64,000 bases of DNA from Arthrobacter globiformis (GTDB lineage Bacteria > Actinomycetota > Actinomycetes > Actinomycetales > Micrococcaceae), in the NCBI RefSeq assembly GCF_030817195.1, contig NZ_JAUSYZ010000001.1, positions 1,860,001 through 1,924,000 of the forward strand, given 5' to 3'. The notes beneath the pieces are model-generated. The model was not told the origin of the DNA, ran no database searches, and saw nothing but the letters and a program-made list of their open reading frames with translations. Below are positions 1 through 7,574 of the stretch, one piece after another. The position numbers were made by a program, and so were the translations under genes. Position 1 is the first letter of the stretch, and every line of letters starts with the position of its first letter.

Positions 1-1
1 C

Positions 2-469
2 AACCTTGCCCGGCCCGGAAGGGACCTGCTGCAGGGGCTCGGGCTGGCCGCCCTGATCGGCATCCCGTCGCTGGGCCTATACGCCGCCGGACGTGCCCTG
101 GGCATTACGACGGCAATCATCCCCAGCGGTCTGGACGCTTACTGGTGGACCGTGCCCGTGCTGATCCTGTCCGCCATGCGCCACGCAATCGTAGAGGAAG
201 TCATTGTGGTGGGCTATCTCCTGGACCGGTTCTCCAAGTTCGGCTGGTCCATGCCCCTGGCGATCTTTGTCTCCTCGATGCTTCGCGGCAGCTACCACCT
301 GTACCAGGGGTTCGGGCCCTTCATCGGAAACGCGGTCATGGGCGTGGTCTTCGCCTGGGTCTACACCAAAACCCGCCGGGTGATGCCGCTCGTCATCGCG
401 CACGCGCTGCTGGACATTGTCGCGTTCGTCGGGTTCAGTCTGTTCGGCAAAGCGGCCGGGCTGGGCTAG
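2..469 (+). CDS. CPBP-family intramembrane protease, 3' part only
   Basis: The reading frame is open from base 2, so the gene starts before the window; 155 residues are visible. It looks like the C-terminal part of a CPBP (Abi/CAAX-protease-like) integral membrane metalloprotease. A Glu-Glu pair lies at visible residues 65-66 (EEVIVVGYLLDR), a His at SYHLYQG and a His/Asp pair at AHALLDI, matching the three conserved family blocks in order. The Arg usual in EExxxR is replaced by Val, a variant I believe is common in actinobacterial members. Several hydrophobic helices are present. Bacterial members have varied or unknown substrates, so no specific role is assigned. Confidence 0.8.
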   Translation, partial: NLARPGRDLLQGLGLAALIGIPSLGLYAAGRALGITTAIIPSGLDAYWWTVPVLILSAMRHAIVEEVIVVGYLLDRFSKFGWSMPLAIFVSSMLRGSYHLYQGFGPFIGNAVMGVVFAWVYTKTRRVMPLVIAHALLDIVAFVGFSLFGKAAGLG

Positions 470-472
470 TTG

Positions 473-512
473 TCCTGGGCTGGCGGTTCCGGGCTGGCGG
501 TCCTGGGCTGGG
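473..512. repeat. Tandem 14-bp repeat after CPBP gene
   Basis: About 2.9 imperfect copies of a 14-bp unit (TCCTGGGCTGGCGG) follow directly after the stop codon of the CPBP gene. The last codons of the gene (CTGGGCTAG) resemble the unit, suggesting slippage from the gene end. No function is inferred. Confidence 0.6.
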
Positions 513-530
513 AAAATCCGTTAAAAATGA

Positions 531-582
531 TTCGGCCGCCATCGGCGGGTGACGTCGTTGGCACCCGCTGATGGCGGCCGAA
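531..582 (-). terminator. Strong hairpin terminator between convergent genes
   Basis: Two 21-base arms (531-551 and 562-582) pair with a single mismatch around a 10-base loop. Read on the minus strand the stem is followed by TCATTTTTAA, so it suits termination of the minus-strand VOC gene. It may also stop transcripts arriving from the CPBP gene. Confidence 0.75.
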
Positions 583-601
583 GTGAAGGGCAGAAAGTGC
601 G

Positions 602-1240
602 TCAGATGGTGACGGCGCCTGCCGCGGTTTCGAAGGTGACGGAGAGGATTCCGGGAGTGCCGTGCGGGGCCACCCAGTTCACTGCGACATCCTCAAGCGG
701 CCGTTCGACGGGCTCGCCGAGCCACTCGGTCACGCGCTCGGCAGAGCCCGCAATCGTGAGGCTGGACATCTTCACATTGCTGTCATAGGCGTTGGACGGG
801 TGCAGTCCCGGATCGCCCTCCCACTTCAGCATGTACGGAACCTGCGGGTCAGCGATCAGGCCCAGGATGCCAATCTGCTTCCAGACCAGCTCCCGGCCGT
901 CGGGGAACTTGCGGTTGCCATTGACGGCGGAGCGGCCCAAGCGCTCCTCGAAGGGGGCAAGGTCGTCAACTTCGACGCACCAGCCCATCCAGCCGCCGCC
1001 CGCTGCGGACCGTGCCCGGACGGCCTGGCCGAACGGTGCCTTGTCCGACGCCGGGTGGTCCAGGACCTCAACAACCTCGAGATACTTGTGGCCTGCCAGG
1101 GGGATGATCATATTCCGGGTTCCAAACCGGGGGTGCACTCCGCCCTTTACGGCTTCGACGCCGAGGGCAGAGGAGATACGTTCGGTGGTGGCCGCGAGGC
1201 CATCGTGTTCACAGGCGTAAGAGACGTGATCCATGCGCAT
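602..1240 (-). CDS. VOC (glyoxalase-like) domain protein
   Basis: A 212-residue protein of the vicinal-oxygen-chelate / glyoxalase-like superfamily. The start MRMDHVSYACEHDGLAATTE, followed by a GGVHPRFGTRNMIIPL segment and KYLEVVEVLDHP, is typical of the long single-chain Glyoxalase_3-like proteins in actinobacteria: an opening beta-alpha-beta unit with a His, then a Glu-bearing strand. A metal-dependent role on a small molecule is possible but no substrate can be named. It is a single gene, divergent from metX with about 350 bases between, and ends at a strong terminator. Start ATG chosen because the family motif begins immediately after it. Confidence 0.8.
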   Translation of the reverse strand: MRMDHVSYACEHDGLAATTERISSALGVEAVKGGVHPRFGTRNMIIPLAGHKYLEVVEVLDHPASDKAPFGQAVRARSAAGGGWMGWCVEVDDLAPFEERLGRSAVNGNRKFPDGRELVWKQIGILGLIADPQVPYMLKWEGDPGLHPSNAYDSNVKMSSLTIAGSAERVTEWLGEPVERPLEDVAVNWVAPHGTPGILSVTFETAAGAVTI

Positions 1241-1365
1241 GCCCTCATCTTGGCACTTTGTGACGGGGCTCTCAGCTTAGGGTCGCCTAACCTGAGAAAA
1301 GTCCATACTTTGTCGAAGTTCGTCACAAAGCTGTGCGCGTAATAGAGCCGTACCTGCGTCGATCG

Positions 1366-1400
1366 CAGGTCATGAGTGCCAGCTAGAGAGAGCCCGGGAG
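1366..1400 (+). other. Truncated copy of the riboswitch 5' segment
   Basis: The 18 bases at 1366-1383 (CAGGTCATGAGTGCCAGC) are identical to 1457-1474, which open the SAM-IV aptamer 91 bases downstream. After the identity the upstream copy continues with a short purine stretch and then CCCGG, vaguely like the aptamer, before similarity is lost. It lacks the rest of the aptamer core. It may be the remnant of a tandem aptamer or a partial duplication. Confidence 0.55.
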
Positions 1401-1458
1401 TCACACAATCGTCACATTCTTCGCGCAGATGTACGCCTGTTTCGTAAACTGGGCAACA

Positions 1459-1570
1459 GGTCATGAGTGCCAGCGACAGCCCCGGCTTGCTGGCCGGCAA
1501 CCCTCCTTCCGCGGTGGGGTGCCCCGGGTGAAGACCTGGCCTGCCGGACAGCTGCCGGCGGGCAAGCGCG
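1459..1570 (+). promoter_or_regulatory. SAM-IV riboswitch controlling metX
   Basis: The segment follows the actinobacterial SAM-IV consensus closely: GGTCATGAGTGCCAGC at the 5' side, CCCCGGCTTGCTGGCCGG, then CAACCCTCC, GGTGGGGTGCCCCGGGTGA, a closing GACC (1533-1536) that pairs with the opening GGTC, and the distal GGCAAGCGCG (1561-1570). It ends 16 bases before the metX start. SAM-IV aptamers bind S-adenosylmethionine and lower expression of methionine-synthesis genes. No clear U-rich terminator follows, so control of translation initiation is more likely than attenuation (inference). Confidence 0.9.
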
Positions 1571-1586
1571 TAGAAGAGGTTTACCT

Positions 1587-2717
1587 ATGACGATTTCTGT
1601 CAGCAGCACCAACTATCCGGCCGCCGAGGCAGCGCAGGATGGCACAGTCCGGTACGTCAACATTGGCAGCCTGGAACTCGAGGCCGGAGGCTTCCTGCCG
1701 GACGTCACACTGGCCTACGAATCCTGGGGAACGCTCAACGAGGACGGCTCCAACGCCATCCTCGTTCAGCATGCCCTCACCGGCAGCACGCACGTGACGC
1801 GGGGTGCCGGTGACGAGGAGGGCTGGTGGGAGCAGCTCGCCGGACCCGGTGCGCCGGCGGACACTGACAGGTTCTTTGTCATCTCCATCAACATCCTGGG
1901 CGGCTGTTACGGGTCCACTGGACCGTCGTCGACCGCTCCGGACGGCAAACCCTGGGGTTCGCGCTTTCCGCTGGTGACGCTCAGGGACTCCACCATCGCC
2001 GAGGCGAGGCTCGCCGACCGGCTCGGCATCAGCAGCTGGCACGCCGTGGTGGGCGGATCCATGGGTGGGGCCCGCGCCCTCGAATGGGCAGTGACTTTCC
2101 CGGAGCGGGTGCGCCGCTGTGGTGTCATCTCCGTCGGTGCCAGGAGCACGGCTGAACAGATCGCCTTCGCCCAGGCGCAGACTCTTGCCATCCGGCAGGA
2201 CCGCCATTTCAACGGCGGCGACTACTACGGCGGGCCGGAACCCGTGGAGGGCCTGGCGCTCGCACGGCGGATTGCACACATCACCTACCGGTCTGCCTAC
2301 GAACTCGATTTCCGGTTCGGCAGGAACGCCCAAGCCGCCGAAGAGCCGCTGCAGGCCGACGCCTTGGCGGGCCGCGGCCGATACCAGGTGGAGAGCTACC
2401 TCGACCACCAAGGCAACAAGCTGGTCCGGCGCTTCGACGCCAACAGCTACATCGCCCTGACGGAAGCACTCATGAGCCATGACGTCACCCGGGGGAGAGG
2501 GACACTCAAGGAAGCCCTGGCGCGGGCCTCCGCAGACTTCTTCGTTGCCGCCGTGGAGACGGACCGGCTGTACTTTCCCGCCCAGACGCTGGAACTCGCC
2601 GAGGCCCTGCCCGGGAACGTGGACGTCCACATGATCGATTCGCCCATCGGCCACGACGGGTTCCTCACGGAGATCGGCCAGCTTAACGCCCAGCTCAGGG
2701 CACACCTCCTCAACTGA
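1587..2717 (+). CDS. metX: Homoserine O-acetyltransferase MetX
   Basis: 376-residue alpha/beta-hydrolase-fold acyltransferase that activates homoserine, normally with acetyl-CoA, for direct sulfhydrylation in methionine synthesis in the cytoplasm. The nucleophile elbow GGSMGGARALEW places the catalytic Ser near residue 158. The Asp is in FFVAAVETDRLYFP and the His in DSPIGHDGFLTE. HALTGSTHV and the NILGGCYGSTGP oxyanion segment are family hallmarks. ATG 1587 is chosen because the protein then begins MTISVSS and an AGAAGAGG element precedes it; the longer frame would be read through the riboswitch. The usual partner metY is not adjacent. Some MetX-like enzymes use succinyl-CoA; that was not resolved here. 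Confidence 0.93.
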   Translation: MTISVSSTNYPAAEAAQDGTVRYVNIGSLELEAGGFLPDVTLAYESWGTLNEDGSNAILVQHALTGSTHVTRGAGDEEGWWEQLAGPGAPADTDRFFVISINILGGCYGSTGPSSTAPDGKPWGSRFPLVTLRDSTIAEARLADRLGISSWHAVVGGSMGGARALEWAVTFPERVRRCGVISVGARSTAEQIAFAQAQTLAIRQDRHFNGGDYYGGPEPVEGLALARRIAHITYRSAYELDFRFGRNAQAAEEPLQADALAGRGRYQVESYLDHQGNKLVRRFDANSYIALTEALMSHDVTRGRGTLKEALARASADFFVAAVETDRLYFPAQTLELAEALPGNVDVHMIDSPIGHDGFLTEIGQLNAQLRAHLLN

Positions 2718-2931
2718 TTCAAGGCCGGCCCGTGCGGCCGGGGCCGACCGCATCGTGGCAATGCCGATGCCGCAGATGTGCATTTATGCAGATGTGCCCT
2801 GCACTATTTGGCGTTGAGCTCGCGTCATCGGCAGACCATACTCGTTGAATCCGGCGTTCGTGGTGCGCATCACACCCGTTCGCCATCGTCTGGTCCCCGT
2901 GGCGTCGAGGAAGACGCCGAAGGAGTTCGCA

Positions 2932-4314
2932 ATGAGTACGGAAAGCTCCGCCGCAAGGCGTGCAGAGGAAACCGACATCAAGGCCACTGGCCTCAAGAAA
3001 GTTGTCACGGCGTCCATGGCCGGCACCGTCGTGGAGTGGTATGAGTTCTTCCTCTACGCGTCGGCTGCCACCCTGGTCTTCGGCAAGACCTTCTTCCCCA
3101 ACGCCGGCACCGAGCTGGACGGCATCATTGCCGCCTTCCTCACTTACGCGGTCGGCTTCGTTGCCCGCCCGATCGGCGGCATCGTCTTCGGCCACTTCGG
3201 CGACAAGTTCGGCCGCAAGCAGCTGCTGCAGCTGAGCATCATCCTGGTCGGTGTCTCCACCTTCCTCATGGGCTGCCTCCCGACGTTCCAGCAGATCGGC
3301 TACTGGGCGCCCGCGCTCCTGGTCTTCCTGCGGTTCGCCCAAGGCTTCGCGGTCGGCGGCGAATGGGGCGGCGCGGTCCTCCTCGTGGCAGAGCACAGCC
3401 CCAGCAAGTCACGCGGATTCTGGGCCAGCTGGCCGCAGTCCGCCGTGCCCATGGGCAACCTGCTCGCCACGGCCGTGCTGTTCATCCTGTCCTCCACCCT
3501 GACCCAGGAAGCGTTCCTCGGCTGGGGCTGGCGCGTCGCGTTCTGGCTCTCCGCGGTGATCGTCCTCATCGGCTACTACATCCGCACCAAGGTCAACGAC
3601 GCCCCGATCTTCCTTGAAGCCCGCAAAGAGGTCGAGGCCGGGCACAAGGGCTACGGCGTGGCCGAGGTCTTCAGGCGCTACCCGCGCGGTGTTTTCACCG
3701 CCATGGGCCTGCGTTTCGCCGAGAACATCCTCTACTACCTCGTGGTGACGTTCTCCATCACCTACCTGAAGACGGTTGTCCAGGCCGACACGACCCGGAT
3801 CCTGCTGCTGCTGTTGCTCGCCCATGCCGTGCACTTCGTTGCTGTGCCGCTGGTGGGCAAGCTGTCGGACCGTTTCGGCCGCAAGCCCGTCTACATGGCC
3901 GGGGCCATCCTCGGTGCCACGTGGGGCTTCTTCGCCTTCCCGATGATGGACACCAAGAACGACGTCATCATCCTGGCGTCCATCATGATCGGCCTGCTGT
4001 TCCACGCCCTGATGTACGCCGGCCAGCCCGCGATCATGGCGGAAATGTTCCCCACCCGGATGCGCTACTCCGGCGTCTCGCTGGGCTACCAGGTGACCTC
4101 CATCGTGGCCGGTTCGCTGGCCCCGATCATCGCCGCCTCACTCCTGAGCACGTACAAATCCTCCGTCCCTGTGGCCATCTACCTGCTGATTGCCTGCGCC
4201 ATCACCGCCGCCGCGGTGTTCTTCCTGAAGGAGACCCGCGGCATCTCGCTCCACGACGTGGACGCGGCCGACGCCCAGGGCACTGCCGACCTGCTCGCAG
4301 CCGGCAAGAAGTAA
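2932..4314 (+). CDS. MHS-family MFS transporter
   Basis: 460-residue, 12-helix major facilitator of the metabolite:H+ symporter (MHS) family, the group of shikimate, proline/betaine, citrate and alpha-ketoglutarate permeases. Visible hallmarks are TVVEWYEFFLY in helix 1, the loop motif GDKFGRK, RFAQGFAVGGEWGGA in helix 4, and SDRFGRKP after helix 8. ATG 2932 is preceded by AGGAG at 2921-2925. It heads a co-directional group with the alcohol dehydrogenase and, across a LysR gene, mmsB and mmsA, so the cargo may be an organic acid feeding those enzymes (inference). The upstream 213 bases hold two copies of GCAGATGTGC (2772-2781 and 2788-2797), a possible operator. Confidence 0.88.
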   Translation: MSTESSAARRAEETDIKATGLKKVVTASMAGTVVEWYEFFLYASAATLVFGKTFFPNAGTELDGIIAAFLTYAVGFVARPIGGIVFGHFGDKFGRKQLLQLSIILVGVSTFLMGCLPTFQQIGYWAPALLVFLRFAQGFAVGGEWGGAVLLVAEHSPSKSRGFWASWPQSAVPMGNLLATAVLFILSSTLTQEAFLGWGWRVAFWLSAVIVLIGYYIRTKVNDAPIFLEARKEVEAGHKGYGVAEVFRRYPRGVFTAMGLRFAENILYYLVVTFSITYLKTVVQADTTRILLLLLLAHAVHFVAVPLVGKLSDRFGRKPVYMAGAILGATWGFFAFPMMDTKNDVIILASIMIGLLFHALMYAGQPAIMAEMFPTRMRYSGVSLGYQVTSIVAGSLAPIIAASLLSTYKSSVPVAIYLLIACAITAAAVFFLKETRGISLHDVDAADAQGTADLLAAGKK

Positions 4315-4352
4315 GCCCGGCTTTAGCCTCGACCCTGACGAGCATTCAGCAG

Positions 4353-4387
4353 CTGCCCGGACCCGCCACCCATGCGGGGCCGGGCAG
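4353..4387 (+). terminator. Hairpin after MHS permease gene
   Basis: Arms at 4353-4366 and 4374-4387 pair over 14 bases with one mismatch. No T-run follows, so this may be an attenuator or RNA-processing hairpin rather than a full terminator. Confidence 0.4.
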
Positions 4388-4416
4388 TTGCCCGTTCACC
4401 GAGACCAAGGATTTAC

Positions 4417-5553
4417 ATGAAAGCAGCAGTCCTCTACTCCACCGTCCCCGCCACCGGTACTCCAGCGCAGAAGCCCAGCTACACGGACGCCCGGCCCCTG
4501 GTGGTGCAGGAGCTGGCCCGGCCGGAGCCGCGCGCCGGCGAGCTGGGCGTTGCCATCACCTACTCCAGCCTGTGCCACTCGGACCTTTCCGTGGTGGACG
4601 GTTCGCGGGTCCGGCCCCTGCCCATGGCACTGGGCCACGAGGCGGTGGGGCGGGTCGTGGCCGTCGGCGACGGCGTCTCCGATGTGTCGGTGGGGGACCA
4701 CGTAGTGCTGGTCTTCGTGCCGAGCTGCGGGGACTGCCGAGCCTGCCGGTCAGGCCGTCCCGCGCTCTGCCACCGTGCGGCCGAGGTCAACGGCTCCGGC
4801 GACCTGCTCCACGGCGAGGCGCTGCTGCGCACGCCGGCAGGGGAGCGGATCAACCATCACCTGGGCGTCTCGGCTTTCGCCGATTACGCCGTGGTGGCCC
4901 GGGAATCGGTGGTGGTGATTGACGACGACGTCCCGGACACCGTTGCGGCGATGTTCGGTTGCGCCGTGCTCACCGGCATGGGCGCTGTGCTCAACACCGC
5001 CGCCGTCACGGCCGGCCAGTCGGTGGCCGTCTTCGGGCTGGGGGCAGTGGGCCTTTCCGCCGTCATGGCCGCCTCCCTCGCGGGGGCCGGCAGCGTGATC
5101 GCCATCGATCCAAATTCCGGCAAGCACCAGCTCGCCCTTGACTGCGGCGCCACCGCCGTGGGGACGCCCGAGGACGCGGCCGGACTCATCGCGGAAGCCG
5201 CCGGCGACGGGGTCGACGTCGCCATCGAAGCGGTTGGCTCAGCCGGCGTGATTGCCGCGTGCCTCGGGCATGTGACCCGGGGCGGCGCCGTCGTCTCGGT
5301 CGGCCTGCCCCATCCGTCGGCAGAGCTGACGGTGCCGGCGCTGCAGTTCGCCGGAGCCGGCAAGCGCCTGCTCGGTTCGTACATGGGCGATGCCGTTCCC
5401 GGGCGGGACATCCCGCTCTACCTCGGCTACTGGCGGGAGGGCCGGCTGCCGGTGGAGCTGCTGCACACCGACACCAGGCCGCTCACCGAGATCAACGAGG
5501 GACTGGATGCGCTGGCCTCCGGGCAGGTGGTGCGGCGGCTGTTCACGGCCTGA
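4417..5553 (+). CDS. Zinc-dependent alcohol dehydrogenase
   Basis: 378-residue medium-chain dehydrogenase/reductase. The catalytic zinc ligands are visible as Cys in SLCHSDL and His-Glu in ALGHEAVGRV. The structural zinc has four cysteines in CGDCRACRSGRPALC. The Rossmann motif FGLGAVGLS is present, with an Asp at the end of beta-2 (VIAIDPNSGKH) pointing to NAD(H). The layout resembles class III-like/aryl-alcohol type enzymes, but the substrate cannot be read. It follows the MHS permease and is convergent with the LysR gene, 11 bases from its stop. It may supply aldehydes or acids to the mms genes (inference). ATG 4417 follows AAGG. Confidence 0.85.
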   Translation: MKAAVLYSTVPATGTPAQKPSYTDARPLVVQELARPEPRAGELGVAITYSSLCHSDLSVVDGSRVRPLPMALGHEAVGRVVAVGDGVSDVSVGDHVVLVFVPSCGDCRACRSGRPALCHRAAEVNGSGDLLHGEALLRTPAGERINHHLGVSAFADYAVVARESVVVIDDDVPDTVAAMFGCAVLTGMGAVLNTAAVTAGQSVAVFGLGAVGLSAVMAASLAGAGSVIAIDPNSGKHQLALDCGATAVGTPEDAAGLIAEAAGDGVDVAIEAVGSAGVIAACLGHVTRGGAVVSVGLPHPSAELTVPALQFAGAGKRLLGSYMGDAVPGRDIPLYLGYWREGRLPVELLHTDTRPLTEINEGLDALASGQVVRRLFTA

Positions 5554-5564
5554 CGGGGCGCGCG

Positions 5565-6497
5565 TCAGCCCGCCAGCAGGCCCGCCTGGGCCTTTACTTC
5601 CTCCTTGAGTGACGCGATGACGGCCTGCACCGCGGCCGAGCGGAGGGATTCCGGCCGCGCCACCGCCCAGATAGGCAGCTGGCGCTCGAAGTCGCCGGCG
5701 AGCACGGGAACGAAGTCCGGCTGCCCGGCCACCATGAAGTTCGGCAGCAGCCCGATGCCTGCGCCCTGCCGCACCGCCTCCACCTGGGCGAAGACACTCG
5801 TGGCCTGGAAGCTCGAGGCGGGCATCGGCAGCTGCGAGGACCAGCGGTGCCCCAACTCCGCCACCTGGAGCGCAGACTCAACGTAAGAGACAAAACCGTG
5901 CTGCCCGACGTCGTCGAGCGTTTCCGGCAGTCCGTGCTCCGCGGCGTAGCCGGGGCTGGCGTAGAGGCGCAGGTAGTAGTTGCTCAGGAAGATGGTCTGG
6001 GCGTTGCTGACGTCTGTCCGGCCAACCACGATTTCCAGGTCCACGCCGGACCTGTTCTGGCTGACCTTCCGCGTGGCGCTTAGCATCTCGATGTTCAGCT
6101 GCGGGTTCTGCTGCTGCAGCCGGACCAGCGCAGGCGTGACGAACACGGCTCCCACACCGTCCGTCGTCGCCACGCGCACGAGCCCGGACAGGGCGCTCTG
6201 GTCCTGGCTGATCAGGCCGGAGAGTGATCCAAGGGTGTTCTCGATGGCTTCCGCCGCCTCCACGGCGGCGGTACCGAGCTGGGTCAGCTCCCAGCCGTGC
6301 GGGCTGCGTTCGAGAGTGCGCCCGCCAAGCTGCTTGTCCAGGGCGAGGATCCGGCGGGAGATGGTGGTGTGGGTGGTGCCCAGGGTTTCCGCCACCGCGT
6401 TGAACCTGCCCAGGCGTGCAACTGTCAGCAGGATCAGCAGGTCGTCCGGGCTCGGAAGCCGCCTCAGGTCCACGGCAAGCCTTTCATCTGTGTGCAT
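5565..6497 (-). CDS. LysR-family transcriptional regulator
   Basis: 310-residue LysR-type regulator. The N-terminal winged helix-turn-helix is clear (RLPSPDDLLILLTVARLG, then TLGTTHTTISRRILALDKQL and ERSPHGWELTQLG). A periplasmic-binding-like effector domain follows from about residue 95 (LVRVATTDGVGAVFVTPAL). It is divergent from mmsB-mmsA with 112 bases between, the usual arrangement for a regulator of those genes. The only ATG giving a complete HTH is at 6497, and it lies inside the palindrome at 6491-6506, suggesting autoregulation. No strong ribosome-binding site is seen; a longer frame opposite mmsB is a shadow. Confidence 0.87.
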   Translation of the reverse strand: MHTDERLAVDLRRLPSPDDLLILLTVARLGRFNAVAETLGTTHTTISRRILALDKQLGGRTLERSPHGWELTQLGTAAVEAAEAIENTLGSLSGLISQDQSALSGLVRVATTDGVGAVFVTPALVRLQQQNPQLNIEMLSATRKVSQNRSGVDLEIVVGRTDVSNAQTIFLSNYYLRLYASPGYAAEHGLPETLDDVGQHGFVSYVESALQVAELGHRWSSQLPMPASSFQATSVFAQVEAVRQGAGIGLLPNFMVAGQPDFVPVLAGDFERQLPIWAVARPESLRSAAVQAVIASLKEEVKAQAGLLAG

Positions 6498-6506
6498 CAG
6501 TGCACA
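6491..6506. promoter_or_regulatory. Candidate LysR operator palindrome
   Basis: Perfect 16-bp inverted repeat TGTGCA-TCAG-TGCACA overlapping the LysR start codon. A further TGCAC lies nearer mmsB (ATTGCACT, 6531-6538). LysR proteins usually bind an interrupted dyad in such divergent gaps; the assignment is inferred from position and symmetry. Confidence 0.45.
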
Positions 6507-6609
6507 TACCGTCTGTAATTTTTCCCCTTGATTGCACTCTAGCAGGGTGTGATGGTGGACACAGAGCTTCCGGCCCGAGCGGCCGGATCCGAAGCAAAGG
6601 AGCTTACGA

Positions 6610-7512
6610 ATGGCAGTAATCGGCTGGATCGGCCTCGGAAACATGGGCGGCTTTATGTCCGCGAACCTGGCCAAGGCCGGGCACGATGTCCGCGGTTTTG
6701 ACCTTAATCCCGCGGCGCTCGCCGCCGCCGAGGAGGCCGGCGTCAAGCCGGTCGGCAGCATTGCCGAGGCCGTCGGCGGCGCTGACGTTGTGTTCACCAT
6801 GCTGCCCAAGGGCGAGCACGCCCGTACGGTGTACCTCGGCGAAGACGGCGTCCTCGCGCATGCCGACACCCGCACGCTGCTGGTGGACTCCTCCACCATC
6901 GACATCGCGTCCGCCCAGGAACTGCACGACGCCGCTGCTGCCGCCGGCTTCCGCTTTGTGGACGCCCCGGTCTCGGGCGGCATGAGCGGTGCCAAGGCGG
7001 GGACGCTGACCTTCATGGTGGGCGGCGAGGAGGGCGCCGTCGCGGACGCGACCGGCTTCATCGGCCCGATGGCAGCCAACATCATCCCCACCGGCGGCGC
7101 CACCACCGGGCAGGCAGCGAAAATCTGCAACAACCTGATGCTCTTCATCAACCTCGCCTCCACCGCGGAGGGTGCCGTGCTGGCGGACCGGCTGGGCCTG
7201 GACAAGCAGGTCTTCTGGGACATCGCGTCCGTCTCCTCGGGTGACTCCTGGGCGCTGCGGACCTGGTACCCGGTGCCCGGCGTCGTTCCCACCGCAGCCT
7301 CGAACAACGACTTTGCGCCAACCTTCACCACCGAACTGGCGAACAAGGATATCGGCCTCGCCATCAGCGCCGCTGAGGACACTGGCACGCCGCTCGAGAT
7401 CGGCAAGCACGTCCAGCAGCTGTTCCAGCAGCTCATCGACGCCGGCGAGGCGGGCAAGGACTGCTCGATGATCATCAAGCTCGCCGACGGCTCGCTGGGC
7501 TCCGCGGAGTAG
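6610..7512 (+). CDS. mmsB: 3-hydroxyisobutyrate dehydrogenase
   Basis: 300-residue beta-hydroxyacid dehydrogenase that oxidises 3-hydroxyisobutyrate to methylmalonate semialdehyde with NAD+ in valine catabolism. The dinucleotide motif is WIGLGNMGGFMSANL at the N-terminus. The substrate-binding segment is DAPVSGGMSGAKAGTL near residue 120, and the catalytic Lys lies in GQAAKICNNL near residue 170. Length is normal for HIBADH. AAGGAG precedes the ATG by 7 bases. mmsA follows 62 bases downstream, so the two form an operon opposite the LysR gene. Related enzymes act on 3-hydroxypropionate, tartronate semialdehyde or glyoxylate; the mmsA partner favours HIBADH. Confidence 0.9.
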   Translation: MAVIGWIGLGNMGGFMSANLAKAGHDVRGFDLNPAALAAAEEAGVKPVGSIAEAVGGADVVFTMLPKGEHARTVYLGEDGVLAHADTRTLLVDSSTIDIASAQELHDAAAAAGFRFVDAPVSGGMSGAKAGTLTFMVGGEEGAVADATGFIGPMAANIIPTGGATTGQAAKICNNLMLFINLASTAEGAVLADRLGLDKQVFWDIASVSSGDSWALRTWYPVPGVVPTAASNNDFAPTFTTELANKDIGLAISAAEDTGTPLEIGKHVQQLFQQLIDAGEAGKDCSMIIKLADGSLGSAE

Positions 7513-7574
7513 TCCTCACGGCCAGACCCATTTCCCAGTCACACCTGTCAGCAACGCACGAAAAGAGACTTCCC

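Noticed and set aside
5540..5580. Bidirectional terminator between the alcohol dehydrogenase and LysR genes
   Set aside because: Only a weak 6-bp CTGACG/CGTCAG pairing overlaps the stop region, with no T-run; too short to support.
5565..7478. 637-residue minus-strand frame opposite mmsB
   Set aside because: Only its second half is the LysR gene; the part opposite mmsB is a Ser/Pro/Ala-rich shadow caused by GC-rich third positions.
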